This document shows positions 42,294 to 51,237 of a stretch of DNA of 64,000 nucleotides, in pieces. Both the position numbers and the translations under genes were made by a program. Each line of letters begins with the position of its first letter. Position 1 is the first letter of the stretch. The notes under the pieces are model-generated. The model was not told the origin of the DNA, searched no databases, and saw nothing but the letters and a program-made list of their open reading frames with translations. Source of the DNA: CADEED01 sp043747875 (lineage in GTDB: Bacteria; Pseudomonadota; Gammaproteobacteria; Steroidobacterales; Steroidobacteraceae); the NCBI GenBank assembly GCA_043747875.1, contig JAYTOI010000037.1, positions 1 to 64,000 on the forward strand, read 5' to 3'.

Positions 42294-43520
42294 GTGAGCA
42301 CGAAATTCGAGGCACATGGTCCATCGACCGACGGCACGGAACGACGTGAGCTCGTGGAAGCACTTGCGCACGAACGCAACGTGCTGCGAACGATGATCGA
42401 CCTGATTCCGGCGTTCATCTACGCGAAAGACGTGAGGAGTCGCTTCACCGCCTGTAATGAGTTGGTCGCGAATCGCATGGGCACCACGCCCGCGCAACTC
42501 GTCGGCAAGACGGACTTTGATTTTCATTCGCGCGAACAGGCCGAACGATTTTTTGCCGATGAGCAGGCCCTGCTCGTCTCCGGCATCGCGCTCATCGATC
42601 ACGAAGAGGTCTCTTTCGACGCGACCCGCGGCGAAAACCGCGTCATCCTCACATCTAAAGTGCCGCTGCGCGACGCTGCCGGCAACTTTACCGGCTTGGT
42701 AGGCACCGGCGTCGATATCACCGAGCGAAAGGCTGCCGAGGAACGAATGGCGGCGGGCGCACATCTCGAGTCCATCGGCCGGCTCGCCGCGGGTGTCGCG
42801 CATGAAATCAACACGCCGATTCAGTATTTGAAGGACAGCGTGTCGTTCTTGCGCGAAGGGCTGCAGGAGTTACTCGAGGCATTCGACGGGCTGCGCGCTT
42901 CGATGCCCGACCCTCCGGCGCCGGATGAAAACGTGGAGGAACTGCGTTGCGAAATGCCACCGGCGCTGGAGCGTATGGCCGAAGGACTGAACCGGATTGC
43001 CGAGATCGTGCGCTTCATGAAAGAGTTTTCATATGCCGATAAACGTGAGATGGGGCCGGTCGACCTCAACCGCGCGGTCAACAGCACGCTGGTTGTTGCC
43101 CGCAGCGAATACAAAATGGTCGCCGATGTGGAAACTGACTTCGGCGAGCTTCCGCCGGTGATTTGCCACGGTGGGCAGGTGAACCAAGTGATACTCAACA
43201 TCGTGGTGAACGCGGCGCACGCGATCGAAGACGTGGTCCGTGGTACGGCTCAGCGCGGCATGATCAAGGTCTGCACTCGCGTCGAAGAAGGGCATGCTGT
43301 CATCGAGATCAGTGATACCGGTAAGGGAATCCCCGAGGAGGTGCGTCCTCGAATATTCGATCCGTTCTTTACGACGAAAGCCGTGGGACGCGGCTCGGGG
43401 CAGGGGCTATCGATCGTCCACGACGTCATCGTTAAAGGGCACAAAGGCCAGATCGAGTTCGACACCGATTTGGGTCGCGGAACGACGTTCCGTGTGCGTC
43501 TGCCCCTAACAGTCCGGTAA
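42294..43520 (+). CDS. Cytoplasmic PAS-domain sensor histidine kinase
   Basis: 408 residues from GTG. One PAS domain (IDLIPAFIYAKDVRSRFTAC, VGKTDFDFHSREQAERFFAD, GTGVDITERKAAEER), then the H-box GVAHEINTPIQYLKDSVSF with phospho-acceptor His 170. The ATPase domain has ILNIVVNAAHAIED (N box), SDTGKGIPEEV and GSGQGLSIVHD. There are no membrane segments. No response-regulator gene is adjacent, so its partner is elsewhere. It lies upstream of the TonB-dependent receptor gene. Confidence 0.9.
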   Translation: MSTKFEAHGPSTDGTERRELVEALAHERNVLRTMIDLIPAFIYAKDVRSRFTACNELVANRMGTTPAQLVGKTDFDFHSREQAERFFADEQALLVSGIALIDHEEVSFDATRGENRVILTSKVPLRDAAGNFTGLVGTGVDITERKAAEERMAAGAHLESIGRLAAGVAHEINTPIQYLKDSVSFLREGLQELLEAFDGLRASMPDPPAPDENVEELRCEMPPALERMAEGLNRIAEIVRFMKEFSYADKREMGPVDLNRAVNSTLVVARSEYKMVADVETDFGELPPVICHGGQVNQVILNIVVNAAHAIEDVVRGTAQRGMIKVCTRVEEGHAVIEISDTGKGIPEEVRPRIFDPFFTTKAVGRGSGQGLSIVHDVIVKGHKGQIEFDTDLGRGTTFRVRLPLTVR

Positions 43521-43566
43521 GCCTATAGTTAGTCGCCAAACCACTGTGGACTGTCCGGTATGCGAC

Positions 43567-43629
43567 ATGAAACACATTTTCTCTGATCCGACAGCGCTAA
43601 CTTTGCCCGTCATGGAACATATGTTTCAT
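43567..43629 (+). promoter_or_regulatory. Repeated ATGAAACAT-type half-sites before the receptor gene
   Basis: ATGAAACAC at 43567-43575 and the near-perfect dyad ATGGAACAT-ATGTTTCAT at 43612-43629 share one half-site. Likely operator for a repressor or activator of the receptor gene. The regulator is not identified. Confidence 0.45.
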
Positions 43630-43740
43630 CGGTTGCCGAGACGGAAACGGCATTCCAAGGTGTGAGTGGTTTAAATCGAATCTTGCGCGCACGAGACTTT
43701 ATCAATGTCGCGTGCCGTGACGGAATTAATGGGAGGCATC

Positions 43741-46317
43741 ATGAATTCGAAGATCCAATCTGCTGGGCCATTTGCGCATACGGCGATGGGCTTCTTTGCG
43801 GCGCTGGTCACGGTTCTGGCCGCTCCAGTCCATGCTCAGGAATCGCCGTCGAATGCGGAACCGGAAGAGTTGGAAGAAGTGGTGGTGTCCGGGCAACGTC
43901 AGGCCGAGCTGCGTGCCGTCGAAGCCAAGCGCAAATCCGACAACGTCGTCGAGTCGCTGCAGGCCAACGATGTCGGAAAATTGCCCGATCAGAACGTCGC
44001 CGAAGCGGCTGGGCGCCTCGCGGGCATCTCGGTGGCGACCGACAAGGGCGAAGGCCGCTTTCTCATCATACGCGGCCTCGAGCCGAATCTGGCTAACGTC
44101 ACGCTCAACAATCAAACCGCGACAGCTCCGGAACCGGAGTCGCGTCAGATCAAGCTCGACGACATCCCTTCCTCGCTCATCGGGTCCGTTTCGGTCATCA
44201 AGTCTCTGACACCGGATCTCGACGCGAATGCCATTGCCGGGCAGGTGGACATCAGTACGTTGAATGCGTTCGACAAGGACGGCACGTTCGCCTCGGCGCG
44301 CCTGATCGCGGGTCAGTATCAGCTCGGCGACGGTAAGCCATATGAAGGAGATGCGACCTGGGGCCGTCTACTTGGGCCCGGCGGGAAGTTTGGAATCGTA
44401 CTCTCGGGCAATTATTCCACTCGTCCCATCAATTCCGAAAATCTGCTGACGGGTGACCAGCGGTGGCAGACCGTCGGTATCCGCCAGCTTCCCGTTCAGC
44501 TCGACGTGCGGCGCTACGATCCGATTCAAAGATCGCGCTCCGGCGGTGTGGCGAACTTCGACTGGCGCCCGAGCGACAACACCGAGATGTTCTTCCGCGC
44601 AATGTATGCCCAGTACAAGGATGCCGAGACGCGCAATCGATTCCGCGTTTCGTTCCCGACGAATCCGGCCTCGTACACCAACCAGACGGACACCACCGGC
44701 AGCATCACCGGTACTCGCGGCGAACGGTATGTTCGCAAGCGCACCGAAACCGACGAAACCTTCACTTTCGCGCTCGGCGGCAAGTTCAGGATAGGTGACA
44801 ACAGGCTGCAAGTGCAGGCGACGCATTCGCGCTCCGACAAGAACGACCCCATCCGCGATGAGTGGAGGTTCAGGACCGGCGGCTCCACCGTGGCGGCCAC
44901 CTACGACCTTTCGGATGAGGTGTTCCTGCTGACGCCGGGGGCAGCGGGGTTCGTCGCGACTAACTACAACGCAGGAATTACCTACAACGACCGCACAGGA
45001 GATGCCATCGAGGACCTCAGCCAGATCCGTCTCGATTTCGAGATGCCGTTGTCCTTCGGCAACGACAGCTACTGGAAATTGGGCGCGAAGTACCTTGATC
45101 GGGACAAGTCCGACGATCGCGAAGGACGCTTTTTCGTGTACAACGCCATGGGCTTCACCCTGGCGAACGCGACCGGGGTGACGATCCCCTCCACGTATGA
45201 CGGGCGCTACGCATTCGGCCCGGCCGTGGATTTCGCCGCCGCGCGGGCTTTTTTCGACGCGAATCCGGCGGCTTTCACGCCGGACAATGCGGCATCGCTA
45301 AGCGATTCGCTCGGCGCGGACTACGAGGCGAACGAGACGATCCTTGCTGCCTACATCATGACCGGCTTGCGTTTCAGCAAGGCCACATTGACCGCGGGCG
45401 TGCGCGCCGAGCGGGCCGAAGGAGATTACGCGGCGAAGACCATCACGCCCACGTCGACTCTTGCCACTCCGTTCAACTCATTTGGTGGCCGTGAATACAC
45501 CACCGTCTTTCCAGGCGTAAACTTGAAGTGGAACTTGCGCGACAATCTGATGCTGCGTTCCGCGGTGACGACCGCCATCGGCCGGCCGGATTACAACAGG
45601 CTTGCGCCGAACGTAATCGTCGATACGGGCGGCAACACGGTGACCCTCGGAAATCCAGATCTCGCGCCCCTTCGGGCCACTAACTACGATCTTGCGCTCG
45701 AGTACTACACTTCGAATGGCGGTCTCATCTCGCTCGGCCTGTTCCGAAAAGACATTACGAACCCCATTTTTGTGAGCGGGCGAGTGGAAAGCGGGATCTA
45801 CGGAGGAGTGCCGCTCGTAAATGCCGTGATTACCCAGCCCCGCAACGGTGAAGAATCCGAGGTGTCGGGCTTCGAGCTCAGCGTCCAAATGCCCTTCGAT
45901 TTCCTGCCGTCGCCGTGGAATGGATTCGGCATCAATACGAACCTGACGCTGTTGTCCGGCGATACGCGGATCCCGGGCCGGGCGGATGAGCTGCCGCTCT
46001 TCCTGCAATCGGACCGTATCGCCAACGCACAGCTGTACTTTGAGAAACGCGGTTTTCTGGCGCGTGTCGCGTACTCGTATCGCTCCAAGTACCTGGACGT
46101 CATCGGCACTGGGACCGTTTCGGACGTCTACACTGACGATCACGGACAAGTGGATGCTCGCGTGGGATATGACTTCAATGAGCATTTTTCAGTATTCGTC
46201 GAAGGACAGAACGTCGGAAATGTGCATGACCGCCGTTTTATCGGCAGCGAAAACTTCTTCGTCGAAGACGAGGTGTTTGGCCGGCTGATCAGGGCGGGCG
46301 TGCAAGCCAACTACTAG
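43741..46317 (+). CDS. TonB-dependent outer-membrane receptor (TIGR01782-like)
   Basis: 858 residues from ATG at 43741, with GGGAGG before it. Signal peptide ends near AAPVHA (residue 32). A TonB box-like EEVVVSGQR lies at 45-52. The plug (PDQNVAEAAGRLAGISVATD, GEGRFLIIRGLEPNLANVTL, SLTPDLDANAIAGQVDIST) has the pattern of the large TIGR01782 receptors, many of which import oligosaccharides. The beta-barrel ends RLIRAGVQANY. Followed by a clear terminator. With the GH97 and esterase genes it suggests glycan uptake. Confidence 0.92.
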   Translation: MNSKIQSAGPFAHTAMGFFAALVTVLAAPVHAQESPSNAEPEELEEVVVSGQRQAELRAVEAKRKSDNVVESLQANDVGKLPDQNVAEAAGRLAGISVATDKGEGRFLIIRGLEPNLANVTLNNQTATAPEPESRQIKLDDIPSSLIGSVSVIKSLTPDLDANAIAGQVDISTLNAFDKDGTFASARLIAGQYQLGDGKPYEGDATWGRLLGPGGKFGIVLSGNYSTRPINSENLLTGDQRWQTVGIRQLPVQLDVRRYDPIQRSRSGGVANFDWRPSDNTEMFFRAMYAQYKDAETRNRFRVSFPTNPASYTNQTDTTGSITGTRGERYVRKRTETDETFTFALGGKFRIGDNRLQVQATHSRSDKNDPIRDEWRFRTGGSTVAATYDLSDEVFLLTPGAAGFVATNYNAGITYNDRTGDAIEDLSQIRLDFEMPLSFGNDSYWKLGAKYLDRDKSDDREGRFFVYNAMGFTLANATGVTIPSTYDGRYAFGPAVDFAAARAFFDANPAAFTPDNAASLSDSLGADYEANETILAAYIMTGLRFSKATLTAGVRAERAEGDYAAKTITPTSTLATPFNSFGGREYTTVFPGVNLKWNLRDNLMLRSAVTTAIGRPDYNRLAPNVIVDTGGNTVTLGNPDLAPLRATNYDLALEYYTSNGGLISLGLFRKDITNPIFVSGRVESGIYGGVPLVNAVITQPRNGEESEVSGFELSVQMPFDFLPSPWNGFGINTNLTLLSGDTRIPGRADELPLFLQSDRIANAQLYFEKRGFLARVAYSYRSKYLDVIGTGTVSDVYTDDHGQVDARVGYDFNEHFSVFVEGQNVGNVHDRRFIGSENFFVEDEVFGRLIRAGVQANY

Positions 46318-46329
46318 AGAGTCTCGTAC

Positions 46330-46365
46330 AGGCGCCCGCATCGATATTGCGGGCGCCTCGTTTTT
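46330..46365 (+). terminator. Rho-independent terminator after the receptor gene
   Basis: Ten-base perfect stem AGGCGCCCGC / GCGGGCGCCT around a nine-base loop, then CG and TTTTT. Confidence 0.9.
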
Positions 46366-46642
46366 GAAGCCCAGGCTATGGACCGCGCGAAGTTTGAGTT
46401 TTGAGTTTGTCGGCAAAGTCAGGTAGGGGCAGATGAGCCACGACGGCAACAAGCCGCGCTCGGCTGACGCACAGCGTAGCCACACAGCCCGCGCCCATCT
46501 ATCGCAGCCAGTTGAATCACGGCGCGTCAATGTTCGGTTTTCGAGCACCGAGGGCGTGGCATCCGATCGACATGCGACAAGCGCGATCGGGTGCTCGCAG
46601 TCCGGCTTGCGTGCTCGACATTATTTTTAGGAAATTTATTCC
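46366..46642. other. Intergenic stretch, no gene seen
   Basis: No supported gene, RNA or repeat between the receptor terminator and the following pseudogene. A short open frame at 46433-46630 has no recognisable features. Confidence 0.4.
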
Positions 46643-47008
46643 ATGACTACATTCGCCGATGTTTCGCTCGCGCTACGATAAATCCTGCTCCCGTACGCAG
46701 GCGGGCTCACGTGCCTCAAGGACTCGCCCGCCGAACTCTATAGCAACGGAAAGTATCCCGATCCTAAAGGCAAGCCGGTCTTCTTCGTTGCCGTCCAAGT
46801 GAAGAAGAACCACGTGAGCTTCCACCTGATGCCCGTGTACGTGAATCCGGCGTTGTTGGAAGCCATATCGCCGGAGTTGCGCAAACGCATGCAAGGCAAG
46901 TCATGCTTCAACTTCAAGACGATTGATATGCAGCTTTTTGAGGAACTCGCCGCACTCACCTATGTGGCTTATACCAAGCCTTCAAGGACAGAGGAGATGC
47001 ATGAGTGA
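46643..47008 (+). pseudogene. DUF1801-like gene with an in-frame TAA
   Basis: From ATG at 46643 the frame reads MTTFADVSLALR, then TAA at 46679-46681, and continues ILLPYAGGLTCLKDSPAELY, GKPVFFVAVQVKKNHVSFHL and SCFNFKTIDMQLFEEL to 47008. The parts form one small DUF1801-like protein of about 121 residues, so the TAA is a nonsense mutation. An ATG at 46799 could restart only the last 69 residues. Confidence 0.6.
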
Positions 47009-47173
47009 GCGAGGGAGAGCCGGAAGACGAGGGATTTGGCCGCCTTGCCTGGAAGGCGCGCCAGCGTCGCCGGCCGGTTGTTAGGGGGTCAGCCGCGAAA
47101 TCAGGGTTGTGGATCGAGGTTCGCGTCGACATCGCAAAGTCGGTGCGCGAAAAACCGACTGAATTGTTTCCCT

Positions 47174-48031
47174 TCAGGTAAGGCCGGTGTGGTCTTTGTC
47201 TTTCTTCGACTGCAGCGTCTCGCTGAGCACGACGACCAGTGGCTTCATGAACCACGAATGCTCCGGGCTCGACGCCACTTCGAATCCCGCCGCGCGAATG
47301 GCTTCCGCCACGATCGGCCCCACCGCGGCTATTTTCGTCAGCGTCAAAGCGCGCCGTACCAGCGCCGCGGGCTGCTGCGTCACCAGTCTTTCGATCTGCA
47401 GCTTGCTCGTGAACGCGATCGCATCCACTTCACCGGCCGCCATGCGCTCGAGCAGCGCCTTCACCGTCGCATCGTCCGCCGCGTTGCCGTACACGTAGGG
47501 CGCGACAGTCGACACCACCGCGCCGCGCGCATTGAGGAATCTCATGAGCGTGAGGTTTGGATCATTGCCATACAGCTGCACCGCCATGCGTCGACCCGTG
47601 AGATCCATCGGCGTCAGTGCGCGAATCACGCCGTCAGTGGTCGGCTCGATGGCTTCGAGATGCGTCTTCATGCCCAGCGCGCGCAGCGCACGCGCCGGCT
47701 TTGGCCCGCGCGTGATGGTGCGCACTGTGCCGAGCGCCGCGACGAATCCCGCGCGCAGCGACGGCTCGTGCTTGTCTATGCAGTTCAGGATCCGGGTGAG
47801 CCCTTCGCCCGTGATCAACACGAAATCGTCGAAGCCGCCATCGATGAGCTGCACGGCGAACGCCAGCACCTGAGCGCTGTTCGGTGTGTCGTAGATCGTC
47901 ACGAGCGGACAGCGCAACACCTCGGCGCCGCGCCGTTCGAGCAGCCCGCTGAAGACCTCCAGCTCGCGCATCTCGGGCACGGCGATGCGTTTGCCCTTGA
48001 GGTTCCAGTCGATCTGCGCCGGTGGTGCCAT
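47174..48031 (-). CDS. hemD: Uroporphyrinogen-III synthase
   Basis: 285 residues from ATG at 48031. Closes hydroxymethylbilane to uroporphyrinogen III, the precursor of siroheme and heme. GKRIAVPEMRELEVFSGLLE, LVTIYDTPNSAQ, then DFVLITGEGLTRILNCID and DAIAFTSKLQIERLV with KIAAVGPIVAEAIRAAGFEV give the two-domain HemD pattern. It sits 50 bp downstream of narK on the same strand, so it probably boosts siroheme supply for NirB. Confidence 0.85.
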   Translation of the reverse strand: MAPPAQIDWNLKGKRIAVPEMRELEVFSGLLERRGAEVLRCPLVTIYDTPNSAQVLAFAVQLIDGGFDDFVLITGEGLTRILNCIDKHEPSLRAGFVAALGTVRTITRGPKPARALRALGMKTHLEAIEPTTDGVIRALTPMDLTGRRMAVQLYGNDPNLTLMRFLNARGAVVSTVAPYVYGNAADDATVKALLERMAAGEVDAIAFTSKLQIERLVTQQPAALVRRALTLTKIAAVGPIVAEAIRAAGFEVASSPEHSWFMKPLVVVLSETLQSKKDKDHTGLT

Positions 48032-48081
48032 GAAGTCGTACGCTCGGCGTGTGGGCAGGGCCCGTTGGTGGGTCTCGCATA

Positions 48082-49296
48082 CTAGATTCTCGCGCCCGCC
48101 ACGCCAATCGCGCCCCAAGTCGTGCGCCAGCGATGCTTGATGATCGTCAAACCGACCAGCGCGAGCACCGCCAGCGACGCGAAACCGAGCAGGCCCGCTT
48201 GATAGGTGCCGGTGACCTGCTTGGAAATGCCGAGACCCGAGGCGAGAAAGAACCCGCCGACGCCGCCCGTCATTCCGACCAGACCCGTCATGACGCCAAT
48301 TTCGTGGCGAAAGCGCTGCGGTACGAGTTGGAACACCGAGCCGTTGCCCATGCCGAAGGCCAGCATGCCCATCGCGAACAGCGCGAGCGCAGTGTACACG
48401 CTGACTGGACGGAAGCTGACGATCACCAGCGCGCACGCGGCAATCGCGTACATGACACTCAGCGTCTTGATGCCGCCGATGCGGTCGGCGAGCGCACCGC
48501 CGATGGGTCGCACGAGCGAACCTACGAATACGCAGGCGGCGGTGAAATAGCCCGCGGTTACCGCGTCGAGGCCGTAGTCGGTGCTGAAGTAGATAGCCAG
48601 CGCCGACGCGAGGCCGACGAAGCCGCCGAACGTCACGGCGTAGAAGAACATGAACCACCACGCATCGCTCATGCGCAGCACGGCGAGGTATTCCGGCAGT
48701 CTCTTCGGCGGCGGCGGATTGGGGCTGTCCTTCGCGGCAAAGATGTACACGAAGAATGCGAGCGACAGCGGCAGCACGGCCAGACCGAGCACGTTGTTCC
48801 AGCCGAGCATCTTCGCGAGGCCAGGCGCGAACAGCGATGCGAACACAGTGCCGGAGTTGCCCGCGCCGGCGATGCCGAGCGCGATGCCCTGATATTGCGG
48901 TGGATACCACCGCGACGCGAGCGGCAACGCGACGGCGAACGACGCGCCCGCGACACCCAGCACGACGCCGGTCGCCAGCGCGCCGCCATAGCTGTCCACG
49001 TGCAGGAGCCATGCGGCGGTGAGGCCCGCGATGACGATGAGCTGGCCGATGACGCCGGTACGCTTGGGACCGAGACGGTCGACCAGCACGCCGAACACGA
49101 CACGCAGCAACGCACCCGCGAGGACCGGCAGCGCGACCATGAAGCCCTTCTGCGCCGGGTTGAGCCCGAGGTCCGCGGATATCTGGACGCCCAGCGCGCC
49201 GAGCAGCACCCACACCATGAAGCTCATGTCAAAGTAGAAAAACGCCGACAGCAAAGTGGGAAGATGGCCCGCTTTCAAGAACTCGCGATTGATCAC
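48082..49296 (-). CDS. narK: Nitrate/nitrite MFS transporter (NarK/NasA type)
   Basis: 404 residues from GTG at 49296, with GGGGGT before it. Twelve membrane segments. FLKAGHLPTLLSAFFYFDMS and FMVWVLLGALG are the conserved start of this family. The signature loops GVAGASFAVALPLASRWYPP, GIAGAGNSGTVFASLF and AFGMGNGSVFQLVPQRF are the nitrate-signature regions. Imports nitrate. First gene of a narK-hemD unit. Only 11 bp separate its start from that of the divergent kinase gene. Confidence 0.92.
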   Translation of the reverse strand: MINREFLKAGHLPTLLSAFFYFDMSFMVWVLLGALGVQISADLGLNPAQKGFMVALPVLAGALLRVVFGVLVDRLGPKRTGVIGQLIVIAGLTAAWLLHVDSYGGALATGVVLGVAGASFAVALPLASRWYPPQYQGIALGIAGAGNSGTVFASLFAPGLAKMLGWNNVLGLAVLPLSLAFFVYIFAAKDSPNPPPPKRLPEYLAVLRMSDAWWFMFFYAVTFGGFVGLASALAIYFSTDYGLDAVTAGYFTAACVFVGSLVRPIGGALADRIGGIKTLSVMYAIAACALVIVSFRPVSVYTALALFAMGMLAFGMGNGSVFQLVPQRFRHEIGVMTGLVGMTGGVGGFFLASGLGISKQVTGTYQAGLLGFASLAVLALVGLTIIKHRWRTTWGAIGVAGARI

Positions 49297-49307
49297 GTTA
49301 CCCCCAC

Positions 49308-51053
49308 ATGTCGAGTCAGACCCGTGCAAGCATGCAAGTAGCGGACCAGAGCGCGGCGGGCGGTCTGCATGTCGGCGTCGGGTATGCAAGCGAGCGCGGT
49401 GGCCGCCCGGACAATCAGGACTACGGTGCGTGTTATGTCAGCCCGGTGCGCTCGCGGCTAACTATCGGACTCGTGGCGGCCGTCGCGGACGGCGTGGGAG
49501 GCGCCAAGGGCGGGCGTGTGGCCGCGGAGGTCGCAGTGCGCGGCTTCATCGACGGTTGTTTCGGCCAGCCGGCGGCCATCGGTGTGGCACGCGTTGGCGC
49601 GCGCGCCGTGGATGCCGTGAATCGGTGGCTCCACACACTCAGTCGCAGCGATTCCGCGCTCAATGGCATGGCGTGCACCCTGAGCGCACTGGTTCTGTGC
49701 GGACGGAGTACCCACCTGGTCCATGTTGGGGACTCGCGTGTGTACCGTTTGCGCGACAACACGCTGTCGCTGCTCACCACCGACCACACTTTGGGGGCGC
49801 CGGGAACGTCCAATGCGCTCACGCGCGCCGTCGGCGCGCAGAGCGACGTGCGCGTCGAGCATCTCAAGGAAACCGTGCACGTGCACGATCGCTATCTGCT
49901 GTGCAGCGACGGCGTGCATGGAGTTTTGTCGCGCCGCGAGATTCAAGCGTCGCTCGCGCGTCGCGCCTCGCCACAGGAAACCGCACAGCAACTCGTGGAG
50001 CAGGCGACGACGCCTGCCGAATCGGACAATGCCACCGCGATCGTGCTCGACGTCCTGGCGTTGCCGGAGACGCAGCTCGCGGACCTGGAGCTCGCGCTGG
50101 CGGAGCTGCCGTTGCGCCAGCCGCCCGCGAGCGGCGAGGTCGTCGATGGATTCGCGCTCGGCGAGATGCTGGCAGACGGGCCGTACACGCGTGTGTTCCG
50201 AGCCACCGATCTGCCGATGTCGCGCGAGGTGGTGATCAAATTCCCGAAGCCGCGACCCGGTCTCGAGCCGCTGCTGCGCACCGCGATGTTGCGCGAGATG
50301 TGGATCGCCGGCCACGTGCGCAGTCCGTTCATCACCGAGACCTGCGAGCCGCCACCCGAGCGGCGCACGTGTCTCTACGGCGTGCTGCCTTACTACCACG
50401 GCGAGACGCTCGAGCGGCGACTGATGCGCCGGCCATCGCTCACGCTTTCCGTGGGGCTCGACATCGCGGTGAAACTGGCGAAAGCGCTCGCGGCGCTGCA
50501 TCGCGCGGGCATCATCCATCGCGACATCAAGCCCGACAACATCCTGCTCGAGCGCGGCGGGGGCTTGAAGCTCATCGACCTCGGCGTCGCGCGGCTGCGT
50601 CAGTCGGATGACACCGAGAGCGTCGAGGTGCCCGGCACGCGCAGCTACATGGCGCCCGAGTTGTTTGCCGGCACGAACGCCGACGAGAGCACGGACATCT
50701 TCGCGCTCGGCGTCACGATCTATCGCATGTTCACGGCAGGCGCGTATCCCTACGGTGAGATCGAAGCCTTCGCGCAGCCGCGGCTGGACCAGCCGGTGGC
50801 GCTCGCGAAACTGCGGCCGGATCTGCCGGCATGGCTCGAACGTGCGATCGCGCGCGCCATCGCGGTGGAATGGCGCGAGCGCTACGCCGACGCCATCGAG
50901 TTCGCATTCGAGCTCGAGCACGGCGCGCTGCGCGCGGTGCCGCTCACACTGACGCGCCCTTCGTTCTATGAGCGCAACCCGCTGCGCTTCTGGCAGCTCG
51001 TCGCGGCGCTGTTGTTCGTGGCGTTGATGATCGCGCTCGCGCATCTCCACTAG
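49308..51053 (+). CDS. PP2C phosphatase fused to a Ser/Thr protein kinase
   Basis: 581 residues from ATG at 49308 (ATG at 49332 possible; neither has a strong ribosome site). PP2C domain first (RGGRPDNQDYG, AAVADGVGGAKGG, VHVGDSRVYRL, ESDNATAIVLD). Then a kinase with H404-R-D-I-K-P-D-N catalytic loop, D424-L-G in place of DFG, and GTRSYMAPE. The glycine loop is weak. A membrane segment ends the protein (LVAALLFVALMIALAHL). A similar fusion lies in the Pseudomonas nitrate-assimilation cluster. Its substrate here is unknown. Confidence 0.9.
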   Translation: MSSQTRASMQVADQSAAGGLHVGVGYASERGGRPDNQDYGACYVSPVRSRLTIGLVAAVADGVGGAKGGRVAAEVAVRGFIDGCFGQPAAIGVARVGARAVDAVNRWLHTLSRSDSALNGMACTLSALVLCGRSTHLVHVGDSRVYRLRDNTLSLLTTDHTLGAPGTSNALTRAVGAQSDVRVEHLKETVHVHDRYLLCSDGVHGVLSRREIQASLARRASPQETAQQLVEQATTPAESDNATAIVLDVLALPETQLADLELALAELPLRQPPASGEVVDGFALGEMLADGPYTRVFRATDLPMSREVVIKFPKPRPGLEPLLRTAMLREMWIAGHVRSPFITETCEPPPERRTCLYGVLPYYHGETLERRLMRRPSLTLSVGLDIAVKLAKALAALHRAGIIHRDIKPDNILLERGGGLKLIDLGVARLRQSDDTESVEVPGTRSYMAPELFAGTNADESTDIFALGVTIYRMFTAGAYPYGEIEAFAQPRLDQPVALAKLRPDLPAWLERAIARAIAVEWRERYADAIEFAFELEHGALRAVPLTLTRPSFYERNPLRFWQLVAALLFVALMIALAHLH

Positions 51054-51094
51054 AGGCGATTCGACCCCGCGCCGCTGCACCGCGTTGAAAGCGC

Positions 51095-51132
51095 GCGTGC
51101 ACCCCCGCGCCGCTTTTCGGTGCGGTGCACGC
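51095..51132 (+). promoter_or_regulatory. Dyad upstream of the nrt promoter, possible NtrC enhancer
   Basis: Perfect nine-base arms GCGTGCACC and GGTGCACGC, 20 bp apart, contain the GCACC/GGTGC half-sites typical of NtrC. Centred about 85-90 bp before the expected transcription start. Confidence 0.5.
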
Positions 51133-51174
51133 AAAGCGGAGGCCCACACGCGCGAAATGCCCCTCGCAAGCACC

Positions 51175-51190
51175 TGGCACAGGGATTGCT
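51175..51190 (+). promoter_or_regulatory. Sigma54-type promoter of the nrt operon
   Basis: TGGCACA-N4-TTGCT, an almost exact -24/-12 element with ten bases between GG and GC. Transcription would start near 51201. Confidence 0.8.
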
Positions 51191-51237
51191 TTGCTCGCCT
51201 GTGCGCAATCGCGCTCGGAATGCGGAGGATGTTAGGA

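Noticed and set aside
47060..47095. GCGCGCCAGC...GTTGTTAGGGG after the DUF1801-like pseudogene as an attC right end
   Set aside because: Only the GTTAGG and a GCGCGCC run match; no R'' or L'' partner within reach.
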